From NCBI GenBank assembly GCA_029338835.1, contig JAQYBD010000052.1, forward strand, positions 1 to 32,227: a stretch of DNA of 32,227 bases, read 5' to 3'. Numbering within the stretch: position 1 is the stretch's first letter; each line of letters opens with the position of its first letter. The notes beneath the pieces are model-generated. The model saw only the letters and a list, made by a program, of their open reading frames with translations. It ran no database searches and was not told the origin of the DNA. This document shows, one piece after another, positions 32,207 to 32,227 of this stretch. Source of the stretch: Selenomonadaceae bacterium. Its GTDB lineage: Bacteria; Bacillota; Negativicutes; Selenomonadales; Selenomonadaceae. A program made the position numbers and the translations under genes.

Positions 32207-32227
32207 CGGCAACAGAACTTGTTGCCG
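32207..32227 (+). terminator. Hairpin at the right edge, probable terminator
   Basis: CGGCAACA (32207-32214) pairs perfectly with TGTTGCCG (32220-32227) around loop GAACT. The window ends at the base of the stem, so a following T-run cannot be checked. Confidence 0.5.

Noticed and set aside
31676-32212. 178-codon minus-strand frame opposite the truncated IID gene
   Set aside because: It is antisense to recognisable IID sequence and has no family resemblance or start signal.

Overview
The window is a compact chromosomal stretch from a moderately GC-rich member of the Firmicutes, most likely a Negativicutes/Selenomonadaceae-type organism (inference from gene order, base composition and regulation; no rRNA is present). 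Firmicutes-style RNA regulation is plain: a threonine T-box before thrS, an L20-type attenuator before infC-rpmI-rplT and an S-box (SAM-I) riboswitch before metK. Gene order also follows Firmicutes blocks: rarA-Rrf2-cysteine desulfurase, pgeF-yggS-sepF-...-ylmH-divIVA and lspA-rluD-pyrR. No tRNA, rRNA, CRISPR array, insertion sequence or prophage gene is visible. Nearly every gene is on the + strand; the thiamine pyrophosphokinase gene is the exception.

Layout. 1-2700 is an accessory-looking stretch: a maltose-type O-acetyltransferase, a small membrane protein, a secreted or anchored protein with an Asp/Gly/Tyr-rich tail, and a MaoC-type hot-dog protein whose C-terminus appears frameshifted. 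2693-5993 is a biotin-linked operon (bioY, thiolase, AMP-forming ligase) with a near-perfect BirA-like operator laid over a strong promoter. It resembles the yhfU-yhfT-yhfS set of Bacillus subtilis. 6024-9722 holds thrS and infC-rpmI-rplT with their leaders. 9790-13419 holds an rRNA methyltransferase, thiN on the opposite strand, an UPF0173 hydrolase, miaA and hfq. 13474-17127 holds dut, rarA, an Fe-S-type Rrf2 regulator and a cysteine desulfurase.

17187-28761 is a long, tightly packed run: a RodZ-like protein, a YgiQ radical SAM protein, nrdR, a B12-binding-type radical SAM protein, pgeF, yggS, sepF, proC, ylmH, divIVA, lspA, rluD and pyrR. It joins cell shape and division (RodZ, SepF, DivIVA) to PLP and proline metabolism, lipoprotein maturation and RNA modification. 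28757-30300 is metK with its promoter, riboswitch and terminator. 30356-32227 is a mannose-family PTS operon (IIB, IIC and a strikingly short IID) behind a clear promoter and an unexplained 9-bp inverted repeat.

The most interesting material is the bioY operon: a BirA-like operator, a thiolase lacking its second catalytic cysteine, and a neighbouring hot-dog hydratase-like gene. Also worth checking are the Asp-rich protein, the putative Rrf2 operator, the truncated IID and the AT-rich inverted repeat before the PTS genes.
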